Notes under the pieces: generated by a model
The model's database searches: none
The model's input: only the letters and a program-made list of their open reading frames with translations
What the model was told of the DNA's origin: nothing
Position numbers and translations under genes: made by a program
Shown here: piece by piece, positions 14,852 to 24,333 of the stretch
How positions within the stretch are numbered: position 1 is the first letter of the stretch
Layout of the letters: every line of letters starts with the position of its first letter
DNA from: Nocardia farcinica
GTDB taxonomy: Bacteria > Actinomycetota > Actinomycetes > Mycobacteriales > Mycobacteriaceae
Reading direction: 5' to 3'
Assembly (NCBI RefSeq): GCF_001182745.1
Contig: NZ_LN868938.1
Span: forward strand, 744,001 to 808,000
Length of the DNA stretch: 64,000 bases

Positions 14852-16510
14852 TCATCGCTGGTCGCCGGGCAGGAGAGCCAGGCGGCCGTGTTCTGCGAAC
14901 GTCGCCGCGACGGCGGCGCGGGCGTCCTCGGTCAGGGGTCGGTAGGTGCCGTTCGTCCGGGTGTAGACGGGATCGCCGCACAGCCACGCCTGGCGGCGCA
15001 GGGCCTGCTTGTCGACCTTGCCGGTCCCGGTCTGCGGCAGGTCGGTGACCACGCGCACCAGACCGGGCCGCCATTTGGTGCCGAGGTCGGGCTGGGCGTC
15101 GAGGAAGGCGGCGAACTCGTCGGGGTCGAAGGGGTGGTCCGGGAGCGGGAGCAGGGCGGCCATCACCTGGTCGCCGGTGCGGGGGTCGGGGACGCCGTAG
15201 ACGACCGCGGTGGCGATGCCCGGGTGGCGGGCCAGGATGCGTTCGATGGGTGCCGAGGCGAAGTTCTCGCTGTCGACGCGGATCCAGTCCGAGGTGCGGC
15301 CGGCGAACCAGAAGTAGCCGTCGACGTCGCGGTAGGCGAGATCGCCGGTCCAGTAGTCGCCGTCGCGCAGCTTCTCCGCGGTCGCGGCGGGGTTGTTGTA
15401 GTAGCCCTCGAAGCGGGCCGCGCCGCCGCGGACCACGATCTCGCCGATCGCGTCGGCGGCGTTGCGGAGGCGCCCGCCCGGGCCGAATTCGGCGACAGAG
15501 CAGACGTTTCCGTGGACGTCGACGATCTCGAGGTCGTCGGTCGGCCGCCCGAGTGCGCCCTCGGGCGTGTCCGGCGCGCGGACGATCGCGCAGACGCCTT
15601 CGGAGGATCCGTAGGACTCCACGATCCGGCAGCGGAAGCGGCGCTGGAACTCCCGGCGGTCCCGGATGGAGGCTTCGGTGCCGAACCCGAGACGCAACCG
15701 GGTCTGCCCCTCCTCGGGACGTTCGGGCTGGGCCAGGATGTAGGACAGTGCCCGGCCGACGTAGTTGAAGAACGTCGCCCCGAAGCGTTGCACGTCGGGC
15801 AGGAACCCCGAGGCCGAGAACCGTGGCCGCAGGGCGAGGGTGCCGCCGACGGCGAGGATCGGTGCCCACGCCGACATCACCGCGTTGCCGTGGAACAACG
15901 GCATGGCGTTGTAGGCGATGTCGTCGCGGACCAGGCTGTGCCGGTTGAGCTGGGCGATGACGGCGAGCCGGAAGGACGAGCAGACGACGGCTTTGGGAGC
16001 GCCGGTCGCTCCGGAGGTGAACAACAACAGCAGCGTGTGCTCGCGGCCCGGCGGCGGTGCGGGTGCGGTGGTGGGGTTCGCCGCGGCGCGGTGCAATGTG
16101 TCGCGGTAGCGGGCGCCGTCGCTGTCGAGGATGTCGACGTCGGGGAGGTCGAGGTCGTCCAGCAACGGGCGGTGGCCGGGGGCGACGATCACGGTGCGGA
16201 TATCGGTGCCGGTGATGTCGGCGGCCAGTTCACCGCCGCGGCGGGTGGCGTTGATGCCGACGATGGTGGCTCCGCAGAGGGCGGCGCCCGCGATCAGCAG
16301 CAGGTACTCGGGCTCGTTGTCCATGAGCACGCCGACGTGCCAGGGCCCGGGCCGGCGCAGTGCGGTGAGCGCGGCCGCGCGCTCGCGCGCCGCCCGGACG
16401 AACTCGCGCCAGCTCATCCGCTGGTCGCCGAAGAGCAGTGCGGGGTGGTCGTCCTCGGCGCGGGCACCGAGCAGGTCGGCGATCGAGTCATGGGGGAAGT
16501 CGGGTGTCAC
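14852..16510 (-). CDS. Acyl-CoA synthetase, FadD17-like (very-long-chain/FATP branch)
   Basis: 552 aa from the GTG with GGAG five bases upstream. The AMP-binding loop reads FTSGATGAPKAVV with Ala in place of the usual Thr. A5 is YGSSEGVCAI, A7 is YWTGDLAYRD, and A8 is GRTSDWIRVDSENFASAPIE. The catalytic lysine segment is TGTGKVDKQALR. The DSEN replacement for GEN is typical of the FadD17/FATP branch. It activates a carboxylic acid to its CoA thioester. It forms an operon with the SnoaL-like gene and is divergent from a TetR regulator with a 30-bp palindrome between. Confidence 0.85.
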   Translation of the reverse strand: MTPDFPHDSIADLLGARAEDDHPALLFGDQRMSWREFVRAARERAAALTALRRPGPWHVGVLMDNEPEYLLLIAGAALCGATIVGINATRRGGELAADITGTDIRTVIVAPGHRPLLDDLDLPDVDILDSDGARYRDTLHRAAANPTTAPAPPPGREHTLLLLFTSGATGAPKAVVCSSFRLAVIAQLNRHSLVRDDIAYNAMPLFHGNAVMSAWAPILAVGGTLALRPRFSASGFLPDVQRFGATFFNYVGRALSYILAQPERPEEGQTRLRLGFGTEASIRDRREFQRRFRCRIVESYGSSEGVCAIVRAPDTPEGALGRPTDDLEIVDVHGNVCSVAEFGPGGRLRNAADAIGEIVVRGGAARFEGYYNNPAATAEKLRDGDYWTGDLAYRDVDGYFWFAGRTSDWIRVDSENFASAPIERILARHPGIATAVVYGVPDPRTGDQVMAALLPLPDHPFDPDEFAAFLDAQPDLGTKWRPGLVRVVTDLPQTGTGKVDKQALRRQAWLCGDPVYTRTNGTYRPLTEDARAAVAATFAEHGRLALLPGDQR

Positions 16511-16529
16511 GGTGTCTCCAGTGATCCGA

Positions 16530-16559
16530 ATTACATTTCGTTCCGAAACAGAATGTAAT
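16530..16559. promoter_or_regulatory. 30-bp palindromic TetR-type operator
   Basis: Outer arms ATTACATT and AATGTAAT are perfect, with an inner GTTCCGAAAC near-palindrome. It lies 20 bp upstream of the synthetase start and about 100 bp upstream of the divergent TetR gene. It is AT-rich against the background and is the obvious binding site of that regulator. Confidence 0.72.
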
Positions 16560-16658
16560 ACTCGGAGGTGTTCGCCGAGGCGTTTCGGACAGATCCGCCG
16601 CACCCGGCGATAATGAGCCGGCCGAGCGGGACCGCTCCCGAGGAAGAGGTGAAGCAGA

Positions 16659-17258
16659 GTGCTCGACGACGCGGCGCCGACCGGCTCCGGCCGTCCCCGG
16701 GACACCAGGATCGATGACGCCGTGGTGGCCGCGACCCGCGATCTGGTGGCCGAGGTGGGCTATGCGGACCTCACCTTCCGCGCCATCGCCGAGCGCGCCG
16801 GGACGTCGGTGCCCGCCATCCGCCGCCGCTGGGCGTCCAAGGCGCATCTGGTGCACGAGGCCGTCTTCCCGGTCGACGTGGCGGCCGGACCCGCCGTCGA
16901 CGGCACGTTACGCGGGGTCCTGCGCACCATCGTCACCCGATGCGTGGCGGTGGTGGGGTCACCCGCCGGCCGGCGCGCCACCCCCGCGCTGATCAGCGAA
17001 CTGATGACGGATTCCGCGCTGGAGAAGGAACTGTCGGCGCGGCTGCGCAGCCGGGTCTGGGACGACCTGGCCGATTCGTTCGCCGGTGCCGTCGCGCGCG
17101 GCGAAGCGCGTGGCGACCTCGACATCTCGCTGTGTGTGGAAGCGGTGTTCGGCACCACGCTGGTGGCCGTCGTGCTGCGCGGCGCCGAGGCGGTCGACGA
17201 GACGTGGATCGAGCAGTTCGTCGACATGCTCGCCGACGGTCTGGCGAGTCACCGATGA
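16659..17258 (+). CDS. TetR-family regulator of the acyl-CoA synthetase operon
   Basis: 199 aa. The N-terminal helix-turn-helix is LTFRAIAERAGTSVPAIRRRW (about residues 38-58, listed here in part), then an all-helical ligand domain ending FVDMLADGLAS. The GTG start follows an AAGAGGTGAAG stretch. It is divergent from the FadD17-like gene, and the 30-bp palindrome in the shared promoter makes it the probable repressor of that operon. The ligand is probably an acyl-CoA, by analogy with other TetR proteins next to fadD genes. Confidence 0.85.
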   Translation: MLDDAAPTGSGRPRDTRIDDAVVAATRDLVAEVGYADLTFRAIAERAGTSVPAIRRRWASKAHLVHEAVFPVDVAAGPAVDGTLRGVLRTIVTRCVAVVGSPAGRRATPALISELMTDSALEKELSARLRSRVWDDLADSFAGAVARGEARGDLDISLCVEAVFGTTLVAVVLRGAEAVDETWIEQFVDMLADGLASHR

Positions 17259-17330
17259 GGAACAGCGGCACGCGTCGACTCCGAACAGCTCCGTCTCGCA
17301 ACCACATTCGAGATGGCGGGAGTCGCCGGA

Positions 17331-18326
17331 TCAGCGTGACGATGCCCGCTGCACCAGATCCGGGCGGAAGCAGACGTGTTCGGGCTCGCGCCGCTTCCCG
17401 TCGGCCACCGACACCAGCAGGTCGATGGCCGAGGAGCCGATGCGGGCGCGCGGCTGGCGCACCGAGGTGAGCGGGACGATCGCGGATTCGGCGAAATCGA
17501 TGTCGTCGTAGCCGACGAGCGCGATGTCGTCGGGCACGGTGACGCCGTGCAGGGTGAGGGCCTGCAGGACGCCGATGGCGAGCAGGTCGTTGACGCAGAA
17601 CACGGCGTCGGGGCGCTCGTCGGCGGGAAGGGCGACGAGGTGTTCACCGGCCGCGCGACCGGCCAGCACGGTGGGGGCGGGGGTGTCGAGGACGGTGAGC
17701 CGGACACCGGGATGCGCCCGCGCGGCGCGGCGGGCGCCGGCGGGGCGGTCGGCGACCTGGGCGAGGGTGGCGGGACCGCCGACGACGGCGATGCGGCGAC
17801 GGCCGACGGCGCACAGGTGCCGGACCGCCAGGTCGCCGCCGGCGACGTCGTCGACGGCGACCGAGGAGAACGGGGTGCCGTGGCCGTCGCGGTCGACCAG
17901 CACCACCGGCACACCGCGGTCGTGGAGAGTGACGAGCCGGTCGATCCGTTCCCCCGCGGGGGAGATGAGCAGCCCGTATACCCGTTGCTCGTCGAAGGTT
18001 TCGATGTAGCGGCGTTCCCGGTCGGGCTCGTCGTCGCTGGAGCCGAGCAGCACGACCAGGTCGTGGTCGGCGGCGCGTTGCTGGGCGGCGCGGGCGACAT
18101 CGGAGAAGAAGGGGTTGCCGATGTCGAGCACGACCAGCCCGACGCAGCGGGAGCGGCCCGCCTTGAGCTGGCGGGCCGCGTCGTTGCGGACGAAGCCGAG
18201 CCGGTCGATGGCGGCGAGGACCCGCTCGACGGTGGCGGGGGCGACCTTCTCCGGCGCGTTGAGCACGTTGGAGACGGTGCCCACCGACACCGAGGCCGCC
18301 GCGGCCACCTCCTTCATGCTCACCAC
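17331..18326 (-). CDS. LacI-family repressor of the rhamnose operon
   Basis: 331 aa, the usual LacI length, from a GTG ten bases after GAGGAGG; an upstream TTG is less likely. The N-terminal DNA-binding domain is MKEVAAAASVSVGTVSNVLN, then the hinge and a periplasmic-binding-protein-like sugar domain with DIGNPFFSDV, PDAVFCVNDLLAIGVLQAL and VGYDDIDFAESAIVPLTSV. It is the last gene after the rhamnose catabolic genes, so it very likely senses L-rhamnose or an intermediate. The matching operator TTGAAACGTTTCAA lies in front of the first gene at 26080. Confidence 0.85.
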   Translation of the reverse strand: MVSMKEVAAAASVSVGTVSNVLNAPEKVAPATVERVLAAIDRLGFVRNDAARQLKAGRSRCVGLVVLDIGNPFFSDVARAAQQRAADHDLVVLLGSSDDEPDRERRYIETFDEQRVYGLLISPAGERIDRLVTLHDRGVPVVLVDRDGHGTPFSSVAVDDVAGGDLAVRHLCAVGRRRIAVVGGPATLAQVADRPAGARRAARAHPGVRLTVLDTPAPTVLAGRAAGEHLVALPADERPDAVFCVNDLLAIGVLQALTLHGVTVPDDIALVGYDDIDFAESAIVPLTSVRQPRARIGSSAIDLLVSVADGKRREPEHVCFRPDLVQRASSR

Positions 18327-18363
18327 CGGTGCCCGCGCCTCCTCTGTTCCGCTGCCGGGTTGC

Positions 18364-19614
18364 TCATCCCCGATCTTGGTCGGCCACCGGTCGCGGGGCA
18401 AGCCTGGTCAGCTGGGTGACATGGCGCGGGTTCAGTTCCTCCAGGCAGGTGACCCCGAGCAGCCGCATGGTGCGCTCGAGCTGTCCGGCGAGGATGTCGA
18501 CCGCGCGCTGCACCCCGGCCTCGCCACCGGCCATCAAGCCGTAGAGGTAGGCGCGGCCGACGAGGGTGCAGCGCGCACCGAGCGCGACGGCCGCGACGAT
18601 GTCGGCACCGGACATGATGCCGGTGTCGAGCAGGATCTCGGTGTCACCGCCGAGCTCCCGCGCCACCTCGGGCAGCAGGTGGAACGGCACGGGCGCGCGA
18701 TCCAACTGTCGGCCACCGTGATTGGAGAGCACGATGCCGTCGACACCGGTGTCCACGACCGCGCGCGCGTCGGCGAGGGTCTGGATGCCCTTGACCACCA
18801 CCTTGCCCGGCCACTGGTCCCGGATCCAGGCCAGGTCCTCGAAGGTCACGGTGGGGTCGAACATGGTGTCGAGCAATTCGGCGACGGTGCCCGACCACCG
18901 GTCCAGCGAGGCGAACGCCAGCGGCTCGGTGGTGAGGAAGTCGATCCACCAGCGCGGCCGGGGCAGCGCGTCGAGCACGGTGGCCGGGGTGAGCGCGGGC
19001 GGGATGGACATGCCGTTGCGGGTGTCGCGCAGCCGCGCGCCCGCCACCGGCACGTCCACGGTCACCAGCAGGGTGTCGAATCCGGCCGCGGCGGCCCGCT
19101 CGACCAGGGCCATCGAGCGGTCCCGGTCCTTCCACATGTAGAGCTGGAACCAGTTGCGGCCGTGCGGGTTGGCCGCGGCCACGTCCTCGATGGACGCGGT
19201 GCCCATCGTGGAGAGGGAGAACGGGATGCCCGCCCGCCCGGCGACGCGAGCGCCTGCGTGTTCGCCCTCGGTCTGCATCATGCGGGTGAACCCGGTGGGG
19301 GCGATGCCGAACGGCAGCGAGACCGGCCCGCCGAGCACCTCCCAGCCGGTGGTCACCTTGGACACGTCGCGCAGGATCGCCGGATGGAACTCGATGTCCC
19401 GGAACGCCTGGCGGGCGCGGTCGAGGGAGATCTCGGCTTCGGCGGCGCCGTCGGTGTAGTCGAAGGCGGCGCGCGGGGTGCGGCGCTTGGCGATGCGGCG
19501 CAGATCCTCGATGGTGAGCGCGGCGTCGAGGCGGCGCCGCGTGGGGTTCAGGCGCGGCTTCTTGAACTGCAACAGCGGCGCGAGGTCGCGTGGCCTGGGT
19601 ACCTGTCGTTTCAT
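18364..19614 (-). CDS. lldD: FMN-dependent L-lactate dehydrogenase / alpha-hydroxy-acid oxidase
   Basis: 416 aa. It carries the FMN alpha-hydroxy-acid dehydrogenase pattern: [11 protein letters not shown] near residue 50, [14 protein letters not shown], and the active-site signature SNHGGRQLD near residue 300 with catalytic His. It oxidises L-lactate to pyruvate. In this operon L-lactate would come from L-lactaldehyde made by the rhamnulose-1-phosphate aldolase/dehydrogenase, so the enzyme closes the pathway. The start ATG overlaps the kinase stop. Confidence 0.85.
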   Translation of the reverse strand: MKRQVPRPRDLAPLLQFKKPRLNPTRRRLDAALTIEDLRRIAKRRTPRAAFDYTDGAAEAEISLDRARQAFRDIEFHPAILRDVSKVTTGWEVLGGPVSLPFGIAPTGFTRMMQTEGEHAGARVAGRAGIPFSLSTMGTASIEDVAAANPHGRNWFQLYMWKDRDRSMALVERAAAAGFDTLLVTVDVPVAGARLRDTRNGMSIPPALTPATVLDALPRPRWWIDFLTTEPLAFASLDRWSGTVAELLDTMFDPTVTFEDLAWIRDQWPGKVVVKGIQTLADARAVVDTGVDGIVLSNHGGRQLDRAPVPFHLLPEVARELGGDTEILLDTGIMSGADIVAAVALGARCTLVGRAYLYGLMAGGEAGVQRAVDILAGQLERTMRLLGVTCLEELNPRHVTQLTRLAPRPVADQDRG

Positions 19615-21065
19615 CAGCCTGCCTTCCGGACGGATTCGGGGTGCGGGTCGTGCCGGCGCGGCGGGAACGCGGCGGCCACCTCGGCCCGCAACGCGTCCAC
19701 GTCGCCGTGCAGCAGCCCGTGGGTGCGGGCCTGCACCAGTATGTTGCCCAGTGCGGTCGCCTCGACCGGTCCGGCCAGCACCGGCAGCCCGGCGTGTTCG
19801 GCGAGCAGCCGGCACAACAGGGTGTTGCGGGCGCCGCCGCCGACCAGGTGGATGGTGCGCACGGGCAGGCCGGTCAGTTCCACGGCGGTGCGCACGCCCG
19901 CGGCGAGCGCGGCGGCCAGGCTCTCCACGATGGCGCGCACCATCGGCACCGGCCCGTCCGGCACCGGCAGGTCACGCGTGGTGTACCAGGCTTCGATGCG
20001 GGCGGGCATGTCGCCGGGGGCCAGGAACATCGGGTCGTCGACGTCGAACAGCGCCGCGGGAGCCGGGGCGTCGGCCGCCGCGGCGAGCAGCCGGGCCAGG
20101 TCGGCGGTGTGACCGTCGCGCTGCCAGTACCGCACCGATTCGCTGAGCAGCCACAGCCCCATCACGTTGTGCAGGAACCGGGTGCGGCCGTCCAGTCCGG
20201 CCTCGTTGGTGAATCCGGCGTCCCTGGCGGCCGGATCGACCAGCGGCGCGGACAGTTCCACGCCGACCAGACCCCACGTGCCGCAGGAGATGTAGGCGGC
20301 GGACTCGGGCGCCATCGGCACCGCCGCCACCGCCGAGGCGGTGTCGTGGGAGGCCACCGTGCTCAGCGTCAGCCCGGGATCGAGGCCGAACGCGGTGGCG
20401 ACCGAAGGCAGTACCGGTCCGAGCGCGGTGCCGGGATCGACGACCGCGGGGAAGAGGTCCGGCAGCCCCAGCCGGGCGCGCAGGTCGGTGTCCCAGGTGC
20501 CGTCGAGTCCGAGCAGGCCGGTGGTGGAGGCGTTGGTGCGTTCGGTCACCGCGGTGCCGGTCAGCCAGTACCCGAGCAGATCCGGGATCAGCAGTGCCGC
20601 ATCGGCGGACTCCAGTGCGCCGCAGCGCTGTTCGGCGGCGAGCTGGTAGACCGTGGTGAACGGCAGGAACTGCAGGCCGTTGCGGCGATACAACTCGTCG
20701 CGGTCCACGACCGCGTGCACCGCCTCCACACCCTGCGCCGTGCGGGGGTCGCGATAGTGGTAGGGCAGGTGCACCGCCGCCCCCTGCCGCAGCAGCGCGT
20801 AATCGACGGCCCAGGTGTCGATCCCGGCGCCGAGCAGGGTGGGTTCGAGCCTGGCCGCGGCGGCCAGTCCGCGCCCCACCTGCCGGTAGAGGCCGGGCAG
20901 ATCCCAGTGCAGCGCCGCCCGGTCGCCCTGCCACAGCGGCAGCGGATCGTTGGCGAAGCGGGACACCTGCCGCATCGCGATGCGGCCGGGACCGACCCGC
21001 GCGAGCATCACCCGCCCGCTGGTGGCGCCGAGATCGACGGCGGCCACCGCGCCGGTGGCGCTCAT
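19614..21065 (-). CDS. rhaB: Rhamnulokinase (FGGY family)
   Basis: 483 aa. The N-terminal [16 protein letters not shown] is the FGGY phosphate-binding loop. The middle has [12 protein letters not shown] and the DLLGYWLTG substrate region, and the C-terminal ATP motif is [18 protein letters not shown]. It phosphorylates L-rhamnulose to rhamnulose-1-phosphate. Both ends overlap neighbouring genes (ATGA). Confidence 0.88.
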   Translation of the reverse strand: MSATGAVAAVDLGATSGRVMLARVGPGRIAMRQVSRFANDPLPLWQGDRAALHWDLPGLYRQVGRGLAAAARLEPTLLGAGIDTWAVDYALLRQGAAVHLPYHYRDPRTAQGVEAVHAVVDRDELYRRNGLQFLPFTTVYQLAAEQRCGALESADAALLIPDLLGYWLTGTAVTERTNASTTGLLGLDGTWDTDLRARLGLPDLFPAVVDPGTALGPVLPSVATAFGLDPGLTLSTVASHDTASAVAAVPMAPESAAYISCGTWGLVGVELSAPLVDPAARDAGFTNEAGLDGRTRFLHNVMGLWLLSESVRYWQRDGHTADLARLLAAAADAPAPAALFDVDDPMFLAPGDMPARIEAWYTTRDLPVPDGPVPMVRAIVESLAAALAAGVRTAVELTGLPVRTIHLVGGGARNTLLCRLLAEHAGLPVLAGPVEATALGNILVQARTHGLLHGDVDALRAEVAAAFPPRRHDPHPESVRKAG

Positions 21066-23098
21066 CGCAGGAACGCCGCGGCGACCCCGGCGTCCACCGG
21101 CACATGCAGCCCGGTGGTGTGCGAGAAGTCCGCGCTGCACAGCGCGAAGGCGGCGTTGGCGACGTGCTCGGGCAGCACCTCGCGCTTGAGCAGGGTGCGC
21201 TGGGCGTAGAAGGCGCCGAGCTCGGATTCCTCGACCCCGTAGACCGCCGCGCGTTGCGCGCCCCAGCCGCCGGCGAAGATCCCCGAACCGCGCACCACCC
21301 CGTCCGGGTTGATGCCGTTGACCTTGATGCCGTGCTCGCCGAGCTCGGCCGCCAGCAGCCGCACCTGGTGGGCCTGGTCGGCCTTGGCCGCGGAGTAGGC
21401 AATGTTGTTCGGCCCGGCGAAGACCGAGTTCTTCGACGAGATGTAGAGGATGTCGCCGCCCATGCGCTGATCGATCAGCGCGCGGGCCGCCGCCTTGGCC
21501 ACCAGGAAGGAGCCCTTGGCCATCACGTCGTGCTGGAGATCCCAGTCGGCTTCGGTGGTGTCGAGCAACGACTTCGACAGCGACAGACCGGCGTTGTTGA
21601 CGACCAGGTCCAGGCCGCCGAACGCGAGCACGGCCGCGTCGACGGCGGCCCGGACCTGCCCCTCATCGGTGACGTCGGCGGCCACGCCGATCGCCACGTC
21701 GGCCGAGCCGAGCTCGGCCGCGACCTCGGCCGCCTTCGCTCCGTCGCGGTCGGCGAGCACCACGCACGCGCCCTCGGCGGCCAGCCGCGCCGCGATAGCC
21801 TTGCCGATGCCCGACGCCGCGCCGGTGACCAGCGCGATCCGGGTGGCCAGCGGCTTGGGCCGCGGGCGGCGGGCGAGTTTGGCCTCCTCCAGCGCCCAGT
21901 ACTCGATGCGGAACTTCTCGGCCTCGTCGATCGGTTGATACCGGGAGACCGACTCCGCGCCGCGCATCACGTTGATCGCGTTGAGGTAGAACTCGCCGGC
22001 CACCCGCGCGGTCTGCTTGTCGGCGCCGTAGCTGAACATGCCGACGCCGGGGATCAGCACGATGGCGGGGTCGGCGCCGCGCATGGCGGGGGAGTCGGCC
22101 GTGGCGTGCCGCTCGTAGTAGGCGCGGTAGTCCGCGCGGTAGGTCTCGTGGAGTTCGGTGAGGCGCTGCTTGCACTGCTCGATCGGGGCGTCGGCGGGCA
22201 GGTCGAGCACCAGCGGCGCGACCTTGGTGCGCAGGAAGTGGTCCGGGCAGCTGGTGCCCAGCGCGGCCAGCCGCGGATGTTCGGCGCGGGCGAGGAAGTC
22301 GAGCACCGGTTCGGTGTCGGTGAAGTGCCCGACCTGGCGGCGGTCGGTGGAGGCCAGCCCGCGCAGGAACGGCGCCAGCGCCGCGGCCTTGGCCCGGCGT
22401 TGTTCGGCCGGCAGCGCCGCGTAGCCGGGCAGGACCGGGCCGAACGGTTCGGGCTTGCCGTGGGTGTCCAGGAATCGCTCGATCGTCTCGATGATCTCCC
22501 GCGAGTGCGCCTCGGCCTCGTCGGAGGTCTCACCCCACGCGGTGATCCCGTGCCCGCCGAGGATGGTCCCGATGGCGCGGGGGTTGCGGCGCCGGATCTC
22601 GGCGATGTCGAGCCCCAGCTGGAAACCGGGTCGCCGCCACGGCACCCACACCACCCGGTCGCCGAAGATCTTCTCGGTCAGCTCCGGCCCGTCCACCGCG
22701 GTGGCCAGCGCGATGCCCGAATCGGGATGCAGGTGATCGACGTGCGCGGCCTCCACCAGCCCGTGCATGGCGGTGTCGATGGACGGGGCCGCACCGCCGC
22801 GCCCGTGCAGGCAGTAGTCCAGCGCCGCGACCATCTCGTCCTCGCGTTCCACACCGGGATAGACGCCGACCAGGGCGCGCAGCCGGTCCAGCCGCAGCAC
22901 GGCCAGCCCGGATTCGGTGAGCGTGCCCAGATCACCGCCGGAGCCCTTCACCCACATCAGCTCGACGGGTTCGCCGGTGACCGGATCGGTGTCGGCGCCC
23001 TTGGCGGAGGTGTTGCCGCCGGCGTAGTTGGTGTTCTTCGGATCGGCGCCGAGCCGGTGGGAGCGGGCGATGAGTGCGGCGACGGTCGGGTGCGTCAT
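21062..23098 (-). CDS. rhaD: Bifunctional rhamnulose-1-phosphate aldolase / short-chain dehydrogenase
   Basis: 678 aa, a fusion. Residues 1-420 are a class II aldolase domain (NYAGGNTSAK, then HVDHLHPDSGIA with metal-binding histidines, and GGHGITAWG). Residues 425-678 are a short-chain dehydrogenase with TGAASGIGKAIA, NNAG, and the catalytic pair in YSAAKADQAHQ. The aldolase splits rhamnulose-1-phosphate into dihydroxyacetone phosphate and L-lactaldehyde, and the dehydrogenase domain then oxidises lactaldehyde. This fused form is known from several Gram-positive and actinobacterial rhamnose operons. Confidence 0.9.
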   Translation of the reverse strand: MTHPTVAALIARSHRLGADPKNTNYAGGNTSAKGADTDPVTGEPVELMWVKGSGGDLGTLTESGLAVLRLDRLRALVGVYPGVEREDEMVAALDYCLHGRGGAAPSIDTAMHGLVEAAHVDHLHPDSGIALATAVDGPELTEKIFGDRVVWVPWRRPGFQLGLDIAEIRRRNPRAIGTILGGHGITAWGETSDEAEAHSREIIETIERFLDTHGKPEPFGPVLPGYAALPAEQRRAKAAALAPFLRGLASTDRRQVGHFTDTEPVLDFLARAEHPRLAALGTSCPDHFLRTKVAPLVLDLPADAPIEQCKQRLTELHETYRADYRAYYERHATADSPAMRGADPAIVLIPGVGMFSYGADKQTARVAGEFYLNAINVMRGAESVSRYQPIDEAEKFRIEYWALEEAKLARRPRPKPLATRIALVTGAASGIGKAIAARLAAEGACVVLADRDGAKAAEVAAELGSADVAIGVAADVTDEGQVRAAVDAAVLAFGGLDLVVNNAGLSLSKSLLDTTEADWDLQHDVMAKGSFLVAKAAARALIDQRMGGDILYISSKNSVFAGPNNIAYSAAKADQAHQVRLLAAELGEHGIKVNGINPDGVVRGSGIFAGGWGAQRAAVYGVEESELGAFYAQRTLLKREVLPEHVANAAFALCSADFSHTTGLHVPVDAGVAAAFLR

Positions 23099-23132
23099 GG
23101 CAGGTGGTGTCCTCGTGTCGATGATGGTGTGG

Positions 23133-24287
23133 TCAGGCGCCCCAGGAGGCCGCGCTGCCCCCGGCACGTTCGGCGGCGAGCCGTTGCTGGTGGCCCGAAC
23201 GGGCGTAGGCGGCCATCGGGTCCTCCGGCAGGCCGCGCTCGCCGCGCCAGGCGGCCAGCCGCGGCCGCACGTCGGTGTAGAAGGCGTCCATGAACACCGC
23301 GTTGGCGGTGAGCACGTCGCCGGCTTCCTGCGCGGCGGTCAGCGCGTCGAGGTCGACCAGCGCCGCCCGCGCGGCCATCTCCTGCACGTTGAGCACCGAG
23401 CGGAGCTGGCCGGGAATCTTGTCCTCGATGTTGTGGCACTGGTCGAGCATCAGCGCGACACCGGAGCCGGGGTCGAGCCCGCCGCCGCGCAGCACCTCGA
23501 ACAGGATGCGGAACAGCTGGAACGGGTCCGCCGCGCCGACGATCAGATCGTCGTCGGCGTAGAAGCGGGAATTGAAGTCGAACGAGCCCAGTTTCCGCAG
23601 CCGCAGCAGCTGCGCCACGATGAACTCGATGTTGGTGCCCGGCGCGTGATGCCCGGTGTCCAGGCACACCACCGCCCGCTCACCGAGCGCGCTCACCTGG
23701 GCGTAGGCGGTGCCCCAGTCCGGCACGTCGGTCATATACATGGCGGGCTCGAAGAACTTGTACTCCAACACCATTCGCTGGCCGGCGCCGACGTGCCGGT
23801 AGATCGTGGCCAGCGACTCGGCCAGCCGGTCCTGGCGGCCGCGGATGTCGCCCTGGCCGGGGTAGTTGGTGCCGTCGGCGAGCCAGATCTTCAGGTCGCG
23901 CGAGCCGGTGTCCGCCATGATCTCCAGGCACGCCAGATGGTGATCGATCGCCTTCCGGCGGATGCGCTTGTCGGTGTGGGTCAGGCTGCCGAACTTGTAG
24001 TCGTCGTCCTGGAAGGTGTTGGAGTTGATCGTGCCCAGCGCGACGCCGAGATCCTCGGCGTAGCGGGCCAGCGCCCGATAGTCCGGCACGGTGTCCCACG
24101 GGATGTGCAGCGCCACCGTCGGCGCCAGGCCGGTGAGCCGGTGCACGGTCGCCGCGTCGGCGATCTTCTCCTCGACGGTGCGGGCGGTACCCGGGGTGCC
24201 GAACACCTTGAACCGGGTGCCGGAGTTGCCGAACGCCCAGGAGGGCAGTTCGATCGCGAGGGCCTCCAGCACGGTCTCGACCGACAC
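23133..24287 (-). CDS. rhaI: L-rhamnose isomerase
   Basis: 384 aa from the GTG with AAAGGAGG seven bases upstream, better than the ATG 15 codons earlier. It is a TIM-barrel sugar isomerase: ALHIPWDTVPDYRALARYAEDLG, LKIWLADGTNYPGQGD and CLDTGHHAPGTNIEF carry the metal-binding Asp/Glu/His residues of the RhaI type. It converts L-rhamnose to L-rhamnulose. It is separated by 34 bp from the aldolase gene and by 46 bp from the transporter. Confidence 0.9.
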   Translation of the reverse strand: MSVETVLEALAIELPSWAFGNSGTRFKVFGTPGTARTVEEKIADAATVHRLTGLAPTVALHIPWDTVPDYRALARYAEDLGVALGTINSNTFQDDDYKFGSLTHTDKRIRRKAIDHHLACLEIMADTGSRDLKIWLADGTNYPGQGDIRGRQDRLAESLATIYRHVGAGQRMVLEYKFFEPAMYMTDVPDWGTAYAQVSALGERAVVCLDTGHHAPGTNIEFIVAQLLRLRKLGSFDFNSRFYADDDLIVGAADPFQLFRILFEVLRGGGLDPGSGVALMLDQCHNIEDKIPGQLRSVLNVQEMAARAALVDLDALTAAQEAGDVLTANAVFMDAFYTDVRPRLAAWRGERGLPEDPMAAYARSGHQQRLAAERAGGSAASWGA

Positions 24288-24333
24288 GGCCGGACCTCCT
24301 TTCGTCACGGATGGGGTGGGCGGACGCGTCATC

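Noticed and set aside
14243..16558. 771-codon open frame opposite the acyl-CoA synthetase
   Set aside because: Gly/Val/Asp-rich shadow of the real minus-strand genes, with no ribosome binding site and no family match. Such antisense frames are common at this GC content.
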